From: Acanthaster planci | Taxonomy: Eukaryota; Echinodermata; Asteroidea; Valvatida; Acanthasteridae | Length of the DNA: 64,000 nt | Assembly: GCF_001949145.1 (NCBI RefSeq) | Contig: NW_019091691.1 | Location: forward strand, 37,855-101,854 | Direction of reading: 5' to 3' | Part shown: in pieces, positions 34,029-45,025 of the stretch | How the letters are laid out: every line of letters begins with the position of its first letter | Position numbering within the stretch: the first letter of the stretch is position 1 | The notes under the pieces: generated by a model | What the model saw: the letters and a program-made list of their open reading frames with translations, nothing else | What the model was told of the DNA's origin: nothing | The model's database searches: none | Translations under genes and position numbers: made by a program

Positions 34029-37000
34029 GAATTTCTGTACATTGCGGGACACTGGGACGGTAATTATGCCATTATGTGTATCTTTCCTTGCTATTTGCCA
34101 TTGGCATTTGACACTTTTAGAGAATGTTATGGCGTAACCAGTGCAGTTTTCAGACATTCACATAAATATAAATTTCTAACCTGTTCCCAACCTCCATTAA
34201 TGCGAGAAGAGCAAGGCTTTTTTTGGGGCCTGGTGGCAGCGTGGGGCAGAGGGGGGATAGAATCTGCACCAAGATCTTGCCACTGCATTCTTCTTGAAAC
34301 TTGGCATGTAGGCAGAAATTTTTGTCATGTTTCCAATTTGATTCAGTAGAGGGTTTTGTTATGGCCACTGATCCATGTCGTTCACTACCTGTATCTTACA
34401 CACAGTGTCAAAGTAGTTACTGTGGGATGTAAGTTTCCAAAAGAAAAAAAAGTACTGCACAAATATCAGGCATGATACTTGAAAAAGTACCATGCCTGAT
34501 ATTTGTGCAGTATGTAAAATTGGTGTCAAGTTATAATCATAAGGCATTTATGGAAAAAAGTCCTGTATCTGGTCTCACAAAAAACTGCATTTCTAAGAAA
34601 ATGTTGGTACATGTACATGCAACCCCCTTGATTCTTTTAAAGTGAAGTAATAATGTTTGTAAGACATTAACTGAAAAACAATTAGCTCTTCTTGTGGAAA
34701 ATTTCTATTACCCATGCTGCTTTTTTACACCGTCTCTTCATTTTTATTACAGTGCCATCTGCACTAAGAAACAGAAGCTGCTGCTTTCTGTTCAGACTCA
34801 TCTCCCACACAGATCAACGACACTTGATTTTGAATTGGATCCAGAGATATCCATCTCATCATTGAAAGAGTTGATACACAGGATGATTGGTGTCCCACCT
34901 CAACACCAGCATCTTTACACCCAAGCAAACTTTCAGGTAAAGAGAGTGCAAACTTTTTTCCAATTTCGGTTTAACTTCACAGCCTTTACCAGCAAGAGTT
35001 CTAGTAGAGACCTTGCCACAGTGCCACTGTCTGATGGTCACCAGCAAAAATCTTTGTGACATGGACAAATGTGATAATGGAAAAGTCATGCAAGGTGGAA
35101 CTCACGCAAGATTCAGTCCAAATTCACTCATATAGAGTACATGTGTGTACCCAGTTACCCCCCCCCCACTATGGATGAAATGAGCATAAGTACATGTAGA
35201 TAAAAACGAAACTTAAATTTATAATTCTGTTGTTGGCACTACATAGTGATTCACTCCAAATTCAAAAGGTACTATGTAAATGTAAAAGATCATAACTTTT
35301 CAAAAGGAAGGGCATGAATTAAACAGCAATGATAAAATGCTGGCGAGCATGTAGCATGAATCCCTTACTTTGCATTCCGTGCAGTCTGGTGCGATTTCAG
35401 GCTGCATAACCCCCTGTTGTCCCTGATCTGCACCTGGTAATGGAATGTTGCACAGATTTACTTCATGTCATCTGCAATGGAAGAAGGGGTTTCGTTGCAC
35501 CGGAGTTTATGGAGTGGGAGACTTCAAGGAATCCCTCATTCTGCTGGGAGTTCCTTTATTTCGAGAGAAAGTTTGGTTTTTTTGCTTGTGATGTTTGATT
35601 ATTATTTGGTTTTGTTGGAATTTTTTTTAGTTCTTTGTAATGTTTGCTCTGCTAGCTCTTCGATTTGCTTCATGAAAATGGCATTGACAAAAACAAAATC
35701 ATCTCATTGTCAACTGATGAACCGACTCAAGATGGACCAAAAGGTAACTGCTGAAGTTTAGGATTTTTCAACTTAATTTGATAACAGGATTAATTTGCAG
35801 ACAGTCTTTGGATCAATTTAAGCCTCAGAATTGGCCTGGGCTTTGTCAAGATAGTGGTTTTAAAAGGTACTATGTAAATGTAAAAGATCATATGACTTAA
35901 TTGTTCATGCCTTATACAACTTTCTTGAGATATTAGGTCAGTGGTAAAATGAAAAGAATCCAATACTGTTACATGTACCTGCAGGAAAATCAATAACTTT
36001 TATGCTTTTTGAAAATTTAGGACATACATGTCAAAATGATTTTTCTTTATAATATCCGCCGGGCATATTCTCCAAATGGAAAGACGTGTTCCACCTCACT
36101 TGTCTGGAACGGGTGATGGAGAAGCAGAATCTGCCCAAATTCAAATTGTCAGTAAATATAAATATTTAAATATATAAATGCTACTCACTCGGTTAGCAAA
36201 AGCTACTCACTCGAGCAAAAATGGACAGATCCTGTCAAAGCATCGTAGAAACTGAAACGTGCATCTTTGACTCTAGTTTGTGGTCTGCCCAATAAAATTG
36301 CCAGGTTCAGCAATTGGGATGCTGATCATGTTAACATTTCAGATTGACTTGAAGCTTTTGTTGGGGCCTGTGGCTCATGAAATGACAGGATCTTTATTAG
36401 TTCATGTCGTTTTACCCTGTGAAACACAGCAACACTGAAATGATTGACATCGTGCCATAGAATCTAAATGAATAATGCTCATTTCGCACTAGGGCTCATC
36501 TCATCAGCCACGTACATGCACTTTCCATTGCATCCTGAGGCTTTTTAGTAGCAACCCAGCAGTTCACTTTGTCTTTGCCATGCATATTAGACAATTCTGG
36601 TTATAGTTTAATAATTGCTGGTGTCTGTTATTTTGGTAAATTGGTTCTCCACTTTTGTTTTTTGTCCTATTTTCCAGTGGGTCATCAAAATACAAAAATT
36701 AGATCAATAAAAGGTCTCGTAATTTCCTGGGTGATTTTAAGACTTGGAATCAAGATTTCAGTATTTGGACCAAAATGACAAACGCCATCCTCATTTGGAA
36801 TGTTTTTGATATCCTACAAAACATTTTTGTGGCTAAAACTGATTGAGCCTTCAACCATTTCCATTTTTGGTCTTCAGCAACCTGCCAATTTGGAGATGAA
36901 GCAGAAAGACCCCTGCCAGAGACACATTACAAAACAAGATCAGAGACGGAACAAAATGAAGCTACATTACGTGAGGAACAGAACCCGGGAAATAGACAAA

Positions 37001-40000
37001 CTCCTGATAAAGACAAACCAGAGGTTTTGAGGTAAAGTTTTGTGCTATAATACAGCTATAGAGAGATGGCTCATTACGAAAACTTGTTATTTAAAATTTG
37101 AAATTGAATTGTTTCTCAACTGAACAGATATTCAAAACAATATGCAGAATCCCGGTTTTAATGTGCTTGGAAAAAGTAACATGTAATAAGAGTAATCCAT
37201 TTTCAATTTCAGATGTGGGAAACAGAAGTTGCAGGTCTTCGTCCGTAATCCCCTCCTTCATGGACCGAAGACACTCTGTTTTCATCTGCATTCAGAGACA
37301 TTGGTCTCAACCTTGAAAGAGTCTGTATACAGGAAAATCGGTATCCAGCCCCAACATCAGCTTCTACACATTAAGAGAAATGTTCTTAACTTTCAGGTAA
37401 AAATACCTTTTTTTTACTATGCATTCCTGTATTTCTTTTTAAAAACATTAACCTGAGTTTCCTGTATTAAAATTGTTTTTTGCTAAAAAAAATCGTAACC
37501 GCGCATTTTATGCAATTTGGTTTTTTGAAGAGTTTGATTTATATTTACCTAAAAAAGGAAGAGTATTGCATAATTGGGATGTAATATTAGTGAATGTTTA
37601 AACGTTGCATCTTCACTATACATCATTGCGTTTGTGCTTAAATGTTGTTTCTTGATCTGCGCTTTCAACACAAACTGCCGTGTACGTGTAGTCATGTTGT
37701 GCAAAACATTGTATCTCACAATTTGCACGAAATCAATATTTTCCTGTGTTTTCTTTTGTCCCCCTTTCAAGGCAACTGATAATAGTTTAAATTTAACCCC
37801 AAATCATTCAATTAATAATTTGAAATTTATAATAATAAGAAATGCATCTATTTAGTGAATGTGAGCAATAAATGTAAATTTTGCAGAAAGTACAAACGTT
37901 TTGTATGAATACAGTAGCATTTGCCAGTGACTGGTGATTCAGATGGAACTTAAAATTTTTAACATCAGGTTCAAGACATGGGAGGGAAATTTTACTCAAA
38001 CCTCAGATGATTTAAGGATTTGATTGTCAGGGTAAACCCTGCATACACGTATTGAACTGTGAGCTGGCCCACTTCACTGATTTCAGTGACCAGATGGAAG
38101 GAAAAAGCAAAATAATTTAGATATTTAGAAATACATCAGTTTCAAATCATTCACAATGATAAAGAGGGACACAGAATACAAGATTGATTTAGTTGAAGGG
38201 GAAATATAGAATTAACCCTAACAGTTCTCAATCCTTCACCTGTTGGAGGACTGAGGACTGTCAGGGTTAATATACTATTATACTATGTAGAATTTATTTT
38301 AGGCCTTTTTGAAAACACTCGCTCTTGGTTTAGGCACTAGAAGTTTGACAAACTTTCTTTGACCACCTCAAATGTATGAGTTCCCCAGGGGAAACCCTGC
38401 TGACAGTAATAATTTATTACTTTATGGAAGATTTATCACCTACATGCTTAGTCAGGCCATCATGATGTGTTCAATGCAAAAATATCAAATCTCAACCAGT
38501 TACGATATTTTGACTAGAACACGCAATGCATGTCATTTAAGTAAAACCATTGTATGTTGATCTCATTCCTTTCAAAGTTCATTGATATAAAATGAAATGA
38601 GATATATGTAAATTCACAAGGAAAGAAATGTGCTTGTTAATTTATTATCTGCCTAAAGTTTCATGTTTCTGTGATTTAATTCAACACAGAAATTTACCGT
38701 GAGGCCTCAAACCTATATATGCACTTTTCTTAAAGTTACTCAAAACTAAGAGACAACATGTTTGCACTGACACAACAACACAGATTTTTTTTCTTTTGTA
38801 TTCGACAATATACTTATAGCTGTATCTTGGAGCACGTTCATCAGATTTACCAAGATTGTTGGGAAGTGATCTTTGATGATTTGTGTGTTTTTCACTTTTT
38901 TGTCTTGCCAGCTCCATGACTTGCTTACACTTAATGAATGTGGCATTCAGCAAGATGAAAACATCTCACTGTGTCTGCCTGCACGTGGCCTGCTTGGAGG
39001 TGGACGAAAAGGTGCATGACAATATGAACACTTGTCCTCATTTCTTTTTTAATACTGATCAAACCAAATTCGAATTTGAGTTTTTGTGCATAACAGCATT
39101 CTATTTATGGTGGATAAGGAAACTTAATGTTACATGGCAACTCTAATCACCCTGTTTGTATGAACCACCAAATGTGCAATGTCAAATGTTAATGATTTCC
39201 CAGGTATCAGATTTTTAACCCTTTCTGAATGTTGATTTCAGTGTAGACTTGTTATACAGCAAATTGAGAACCTAAACATGTACATTGGCTTTGCCTTTTG
39301 TTACAGATCCAAAGGATCTAGCAATGCAACATACTGACAAACCGAAAAATGATGGCATTGCTGATACAGCAGCTGAATCTCAGCAAAGAGGACAACAGAG
39401 TTGCAAGTCTGAAGCACAAGACTCTCCAGTAAAAATGATGGAGACATCTCAGGGAGTTAGCTCATCACAGCAGAAAGAAAGGACACAAGGACAGGATTCT
39501 CAGCAAGGATCAATTGAGACAGCTCGTTCTAGACAGGGGGAGATTGGCCATCTAAAGGAGCCTCAGTCACAGGAAGAGCAGATAGAAGAGGTCACAGACA
39601 TAAGCATTCCACTCCCTTCAGCAGCATCAGCCAAGCATTGGGGACAGTCTGGTGATTTGACAGAGAGCAGTGATCAACACAGACCCCTGACAGAAAAACA
39701 GCAACAGTTTGATGAGGTCACAGACTTAAAATATAAAGAAAGAACGTTAATGCCAGCAGTACCACAGTTATGGCCAAATGATCGGCAATTGATTAGGACT
39801 AAAGTACAAAGCCCTCAGTTGTGCCAAGGTAGTGATCCAGACAGTCATCAAAAACATGCCACAGTTTCACACAAACTGCTGCAGAAACCAGGACAGGAGC
39901 AGATTGAAGATGTGTTAAAAAGTAAACCAGAAGAGAGGGGAGATATGAGAATACCTCAACATTACCAAACTGAACATACATGTATGAGACACGAGGAGCC

Positions 40001-43000
40001 TGGCGATCCACATAGACAGAAGCAGCAGCTAGTAGGCCCCAGAGACGTGATACCAGCAGTGCAGCCAAGACAGGAGGGGACTACAAATTCAGATCCGAGT
40101 AGCCAAGCCTTAGCATCACAGAGATACACACATCCACTATCTGAAATACAGAAATGCGTGGCTTGGCAACAAGTTTCAGGGGACCTTGCTGTCGGAGGTA
40201 GCAACAATCCTACATTTCTTGGTCCTGTTCATAACCCAACTATTCAGTTCACTCAGCATGTGACTCTGCCAAGACCGAGCTCAGGTTAGTGAAAACGAAA
40301 ATACATATGCGCATGCACATGCACCGGTATGCTTACACTATCAGGGGGTTAAATATTAAGATGGTGTTAGACTGGAAAAGTGCACAGATCACATTCAAAC
40401 TTCATTTTAAATCCGTACTCTGATGTTATATTTATGATTTGTGAGATCATCCAACGTTCATGTTTCACATGATCTTTCCAGAGTTTCCACAGCTACCAAT
40501 AACAACTGACTTAGCGAGGAGCAGGTTGAAGAATGATGCCATGACCCAGCTTTTGTGGAAAGCACTGACAAGTGCAACTAGAAAACACGGAGAGGATTAT
40601 GTAATGAATGTGTTCTTTGCTTTCATGGAATCATTAGACGGACAGGTTGAACAAGTCAAATCTGGGTCTATCACATTTGTTGTTCGCATCTTGAGTCGCG
40701 TTGGATTGGAAAAACTGTGGGACATGTACACCACTGGAGAACTCTCAAAGAAATTGTCAGAGATTTTCATCACTGATGAACTGACAAAAGAGGATAAGTC
40801 TGACCTGTCCATCCTGGTGACTATACTGGAAAGTGACTACGAACAGGCCTGCCGATTCTTTGAAGAGTTGGAGAGTGCAGGACATGAAGGTACATGTAGT
40901 TAAAATCTGGTTTATCTTTGTAGTTTACTGTTGCTTTCATCACTGGGAAAATCAGTTTGGAAATTGCCAGGGTATCTGTCTTAAGCCATTTTGGAAAGGT
41001 TATTTTGTGGTTAGTTATAGATTTCCAGATCTAGCATGATATTTGAAAGAATGGAGAAGATATGTCCAGCATCCATACTTTTAATGTACGTGTACCTTGA
41101 TGTTGACATGGTTGAGGCAGTAGACTAAAGCATAATGACATCATACTTTGTTTACATGTGCACTTTTGTAATGTAATGGAAGTATGACCTTATTTTGTTT
41201 TAGGGCTGTTGTGGCATGGGTGGTAGATGTGGTTTTGTTCTTGGAGTTGACAGTGCTCTATATTTCAGTTAAAACTGAAGCTATCACTATCTCTTACAGG
41301 TGCTGCAACTGCAAAAAAGTTTGTTTTTCGTAAATTGAATAAGAAAATAAATATTTATTAGATTTCTGCTTATTTCACAGGTGATGACAAGGACACAAGA
41401 ACAAAGACAGAGGTGCAGAAAAATCAACTTGGCGGAGTTCAAAGCAGCTTAGTAATGAGAGCTGACAGCAGTGATCCAGCCGAAGGTGCTGCTGATAGGT
41501 GTGAAGTGGCATTAAAGACACTATACATGAGCACAGGTACCTTTGCAAAAGTGATGAAATGGGTATCTGGTGAATCCCAGAAGATCCAAATGCCGAAGCC
41601 CCTGTTAGAAAAGGATGGAGAAAGGTTACTTCACTTTGAAGATATGTTTGTAATGACAACGCAGGATGGCAATCCTATTGAAACAGCTATTCTTACTGGT
41701 GAAGAAGGTGCAGAAATGACCTTCCTTTTGGAAAACATCGCATATGAATGGGCGGCTGGTCGTAGTCCTGTGCTCTGGAAGTTTAAACTTGTTGCTTTTC
41801 TGGAGATGGGAGCCTTTCAGCCAGAGTCAGACCTAAATGTAGTTGATACAATTTATGAACAGCTGTTGGGCAAAGACACAGATGTTGACAGGGGTGACTT
41901 GGTTTCGTTTGTTGACACCAACCCTCACAAGGTGCTTGTCCTTTTGGATGGTTGTGACAGGTTCATGACCAACGACCCTGATGAGAGCTTTGATGAGACC
42001 GTAATTGAGTCTATTATTCTCAAAATTCTCCGTTGGACCACAGCTAGGGGAATACACTTGTTAATGACCTTTTTTCATTCTAACTTTCACAATCTGAGGC
42101 GCAAATTACTGTTTCGAGAACCGTTCATCCGTGTAACAGTTGCAGGGGTCTCTGAGGAGGAGATAGAGAAGTATGTGAAAGCATTTTACTCGAAGGAACC
42201 TGGCAAGGCCGAGAATTTCCTTAGGAGGATCCAGTCTTCAGAGCTTCTGTCTGATTGGGCTAAGAATGTGAAGTTGGTACCCTTGCTGTGTTTGATATTG
42301 AAAAACTCAGGACTGCCAGAAACAATGACACGCCTTTATGATAAGGCACTCAAATACATATTCACAAGACACTCAGACATGTCACAAGATGAAATATCCC
42401 AAGCAGTGATTGCCCTTGGTAAGACAGCCCTGTCTGGCCTTGTTTCCCTTGAGCAAAGGTTTTCACTTGGAGAGTTTCCAGAGAAAGAGTTCGATGAAGG
42501 GGTTTTGGATAAGGCCTTACAAGCTGGTCTCCTTACTCGGCAACCGGCTCTGAGTCTGAGCGGGCAAAAATCAAATGTGTGCAGCATTAAATTTTGTCAC
42601 CCTAAAATTCAAGATTTTTGCACAGCTAAATACTGCCAAAGTGTAGCTGACAAAGACATTGCTGAATTTCAGAAGATTCTTGATCGGATTTCTGATCCTG
42701 GTGCTTTCGAGTTTCTGTTGTACATCTGCTGTGGAGACAATGAGCACTGTGCAAGATATATTGTGAATATGCTGCTCATGAAGGGGTATACTCCGATGAA
42801 ATTCGTATTGCAGACGAAGCAGGAAAAATGGAGAGTGCATGAAGTGGCCCTTAATTGCTACTTTGAGAGTCAGTCAGTTGGTTTGTTATCAGTGGATTTC
42901 ATTGAGTCCTTCATGACCGAAAATATGCTGATACAGTGCGAAAAGAATGACTCTCTGAAGTCATGCATGTGGTTTTTGGAGCACATTTCCAAACATGTCA

Positions 43001-44634
43001 GCGGTAACGATTACCTTGCACGGGTACGTTCAGTGACCGTTTTCAAGTGTAACCTGTCAGGGTTCGGTGTTGTCCTTGCTTCCAGTTTGGCTGGGATGAA
43101 ACATCTGCATTCCCTTCGATTGTATTCGTGCACACTGTCAGGTAGCTTCCTGGAGCAAGTTTTGTCATCAGTTGGAAGGGCGGGTAATTTGACCAAACTG
43201 GGCATTTGGCATAGCGTGGGCGTATCTGATGATGTAGAAAAGTGGTCTGCTAGTTTGAAAACCGTGACCCACCTGAAATCGCTCACTTTGTGTTCTTGTC
43301 ACATAGAGGCACAAGATTTCACACACATTGGAAGATCACTGGTTGAGATGACAGATTTGGCCCATCTCGACCTTCCAAACAATGAGAAATTAGGAGGCAT
43401 TACAGACGTTTGGGCCTTTCGGCTGCACTCTTTGAGAAACCTTGAGGAACTCAATTTAAGTCGTTGTAATATAGACGCCCAGGACTTGCCAAATGTTGCC
43501 AAATCGGTTGGAGAGCTGGCCAACCTAACTGATCTGAACCTTTCATGTAACATGGGCTTGGGTGGTCACGCGGACACATGGGCGGCTAGCTTGAAGAGCA
43601 TGACTAATCTAAAGAAGCTGGTAATGAGTTATTGTGGCATCGAGTGTGGAGATGTGAAATATTTAGCTGAAGCCATTGGTCAGATGGAAGACCTGATGCA
43701 GTGTCGCTTCTGCGGTAACGAGGTAGATGTAGTTGTTGAGTCGTCGGTCACCTGTATACGAGTGAAAAATAAAATGTGTTCACTTAGTAGCAAGGACATG
43801 GCAGAAACGTTGGTGTCACTTCGCAGTCGGAAAGATTTAGTCTCGCTGGTGCTTCATGGCATTACTGGTCTGAGTGGTTGCGCGGTTTTGTGGACCCCAC
43901 CCTTACGAGAACTCACGCACCTTGAGGTGTTGGTTCTCAACGACTGCTCACTGCAAACCACAGACATTCAACACCTTGGTGTAGCTTTAAGTCAAATGCG
44001 AAGTTTGCAGGAGCTCCGACTGGATTGTGGAATGGAAAGTCTCGATTTCAAACATTTAGCAGAAGCAGTAGGTCGCGCGCAGAATCTGATACGTTGTGAT
44101 TTCAGTGGGAGCAAAGCAAAGCTTCGTGTAATGTCGCAGGACGGCAGCATACAACTGAACATCCAGGAGTGTTCATTAACGGGCGAGGACATGGCAGACG
44201 TTTTGCAGTCATTAAGCAGTCGGGAAGATTTAGTTGGTTTGACCTTCGAGGGTATTCCTGGTCTCTGTGATTCTGGGGCTTTATGGACTCCTCTCTTACC
44301 AAAACTGACGCGCCTCAAAAAGCTAGAACTGCACGTCTGCTCATTGCAAAGTACGGATGTTAAACACCTTGCTGCAGCACTGAGTCAAATGCCAGCCTTG
44401 AAGTACCTCTGCCTGAAAGGAAATTGGTCTTTGGGGGGTGCTGCAAAAATATGGGCACCCAGCCTGAAGGAGATGATACATATTGTCCGCCTAAATGTGA
44501 GTCGTTGTGGACTGCAACTCGACGATGTTGAACATGTTGCTGCAGCACTTGGTCAGATGCCAAATATAAAAGAGCTCGTGTGGAAGAAAATCAGAGTTCG
44601 AGTGCCTGTGCAAAAACGTGGGCCCCTAGTCTGA
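33789..44634 (+). CDS. NLR-like gene 3: UBL-UBL-TRADD-N-like-NACHT-LRR, C-terminal frameshift
   Basis: Exons: 33789-about 34005 (donor uncertain), 34753-34936, 35656-35743, 36878-37031, 37213-37396, 38912-39011, 39307-40284, 40482-40889 and 41381-44634. From 34753 on, all junctions are GT-AG and phases agree (0,1,2,0,1,1,1), giving about 1780 residues plus the N-terminal exon. It has the most nearly complete set of exons of the three copies here, with no Death exon and no 150-nt cassette. The product combines two ubiquitin-like folds, a disordered linker with an RHIM-like tail, a TRADD-N-like fold, a P-loop-less NACHT and about 1.5 kb of leucine-rich repeats. The frame shifts near 44590, so the last repeat is replaced by a short unrelated tail. 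It is in opposite orientation to genes 1 and 2, implying inverted duplication. Confidence 0.82.
34454..34511 (+). repeat. 27-bp-arm hairpin in gene 3 intron
   Basis: 34454-34480 (actgcacaaatatcaggcat...) and 34485-34511 are reverse complements with one mismatch and a 4-base loop. It could be a small foldback remnant or a hairpin RNA; nothing in the sequence decides. Confidence 0.7.
34753..34936 (+). CDS. Gene 3 UBL1 first half
   Basis: 184-nt exon, phase 2 to 0: KKQKLLLSVQTHLPHRSTTL, DFELDPEISISSLKELIHRM, then IGVPPQHQHLYTQANFQ. Acceptor ttttattacag, donor TTTCAG|GTAAAG. Confidence 0.82.
35656..35743 (+). CDS. Gene 3 UBL1 second half
   Basis: 88-nt exon, phase 0 to 1: LFDLLHENGIDKNKIISLST and a tail ending QDGPK. 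It is slightly shorter than its paralogues (94 and 100 nt). A 28-bp direct repeat lies on either side of it (35266 and 35860). Confidence 0.75.
36878..37031 (+). CDS. Gene 3 acidic linker exon
   Basis: 154-nt exon, phase 1 to 2. The coding frame, fixed by phase and by comparison with genes 1 and 2, gives DEAERPLPETHYKTRSETEQ then NEATLREEQNPGNRQ. The longer open frame that overlaps it is a shadow. Confidence 0.7.
37213..37396 (+). CDS. Gene 3 UBL2 first half
   Basis: 184-nt exon, phase 2 to 0: CGKQKLQVFVRNPLLHGPKT, LCFHLHSETLVSTLKESVYR, then KIGIQPQHQLLHIKR. Same fold and boundaries as in genes 1 and 2. Confidence 0.82.
38912..39011 (+). CDS. Gene 3 UBL2 second half
   Basis: 100-nt exon, phase 0 to 1: LHDLLTLNECGIQQDENISL, then CLPARGLLGGGRK. 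The Gly-Gly-Gly follows the last ubiquitin-like strand, as in UBL2 of genes 1 and 2. Confidence 0.82.
39307..40284 (+). CDS. Gene 3 Q/E-rich linker exon with RHIM-like tail
   Basis: 978-nt exon, phase 1 to 1 (acceptor ttgttacag, donor CTCAG|GTTAGT). Gln/Glu/Ser-rich, probably disordered. The last residues include V-G-G-S-N-N-P-T-F-L-G-P-V-H-N-P-T, giving a [LIV]-x-V-G-x-x-N core close to the RHIM consensus (40191-40254). Confidence 0.8.
40482..40889 (+). CDS. Gene 3 TRADD-N-like domain exon
   Basis: 408-nt exon, phase 1 to 1. Helical first half (MTQLLWKALTSATRKHGEDY), then SGSITFVVRILSRVGLEKLW, MYTTGELSKKLSEIFITDEL and LESDYEQACRFFEELES. The spacing of the strand, the 'Y-x-x-G-x-L' helix and the last strand resembles the TRADD N-terminal domain, which binds TRAF2 in vertebrates. 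Confidence 0.7.
41381..44634 (+). CDS. Gene 3 NACHT-LRR terminal exon
   Basis: Enters in phase 1 (GDDKDTRTKTEVQKNQ...). About 1084 residues: lead-in, NACHT, helical region, then RI-type leucine-rich repeats from about residue 555. Walker A is replaced by TGEEGAEMTFLLENI (41695-41740); Walker B reads LVLLDGCDRF. An approximately 107-residue LRR block occurs twice (about 43659-43978 and 44053-44372) but once in gene 2. The true repeat continues out of frame after about 44590 (AKTWAPSLREIM), so the stop at 44632-44634 is premature relative to gene 2. Confidence 0.9.
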
Positions 44635-44800
44635 GGGAAATTATGCAACGGTTAACGTTAATTTTGGTTGATGTGGATTTCGGTTCCAGGACGTGAAGCA
44701 CCTTGCTTTAAGTACGCGTGCTGGGTCAAAATGCCAAATTCACACTGTTCATCTTCAGGAAAGAAAGTTGGAGCATTTGTATGTGGAAATAGTGTCTCGG
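44635..44800 (+). pseudogene. Decayed LRR remnant past the gene 3 stop
   Basis: Other frames still read WAPSLREIMQRLTLI and FQDVKHLALSTRAGSK. These match the gene 2 C-terminus (WAPSLKEMEHVRLIEL...) and the 'DVKHLAAALSQM' repeat unit. They are the former 3' end of the gene. Confidence 0.7.
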
Positions 44801-44842
44801 GGGTAGCATACCGCTATACGCGAATAAGCCTATAGATCCTGA

Positions 44843-45025
44843 TGAGCGGGACCAAGAGAAGGCTCAATGATCCTAGCCAAAGGCTCCTTTGGTGGGAATG
44901 CAATTTGCTGGTTCACAAACGAACATGAACTGTATGCGTTACGTGTGCGCCGCTACCAACTCCCCGCCAGACTCTTTTCAACCGATGGGAGGGTGCTTCT
45001 GCTCGAGGTGGGTAGGTGCAGCGCA
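44843..45025 (+). repeat. Dispersed repeat, copy 3
   Basis: Begins gagcgggaccaagagaaggc and ends near gcttctgctcgaggtgggta; matches copies at 17791 and 26871. Confidence 0.7.

Noticed and set aside
36800-37030. Open frame QQPANLEMKQKDPCQ... as the linker exon product
   Set aside because: Splice phases and comparison with genes 1 and 2 select another frame of the same exon.
41300-41321. Micro-exon between the TRADD-N-like and NACHT exons of gene 3
   Set aside because: Acceptor-like cttacag is present, but there is no convincing donor and the phase does not return to 1.
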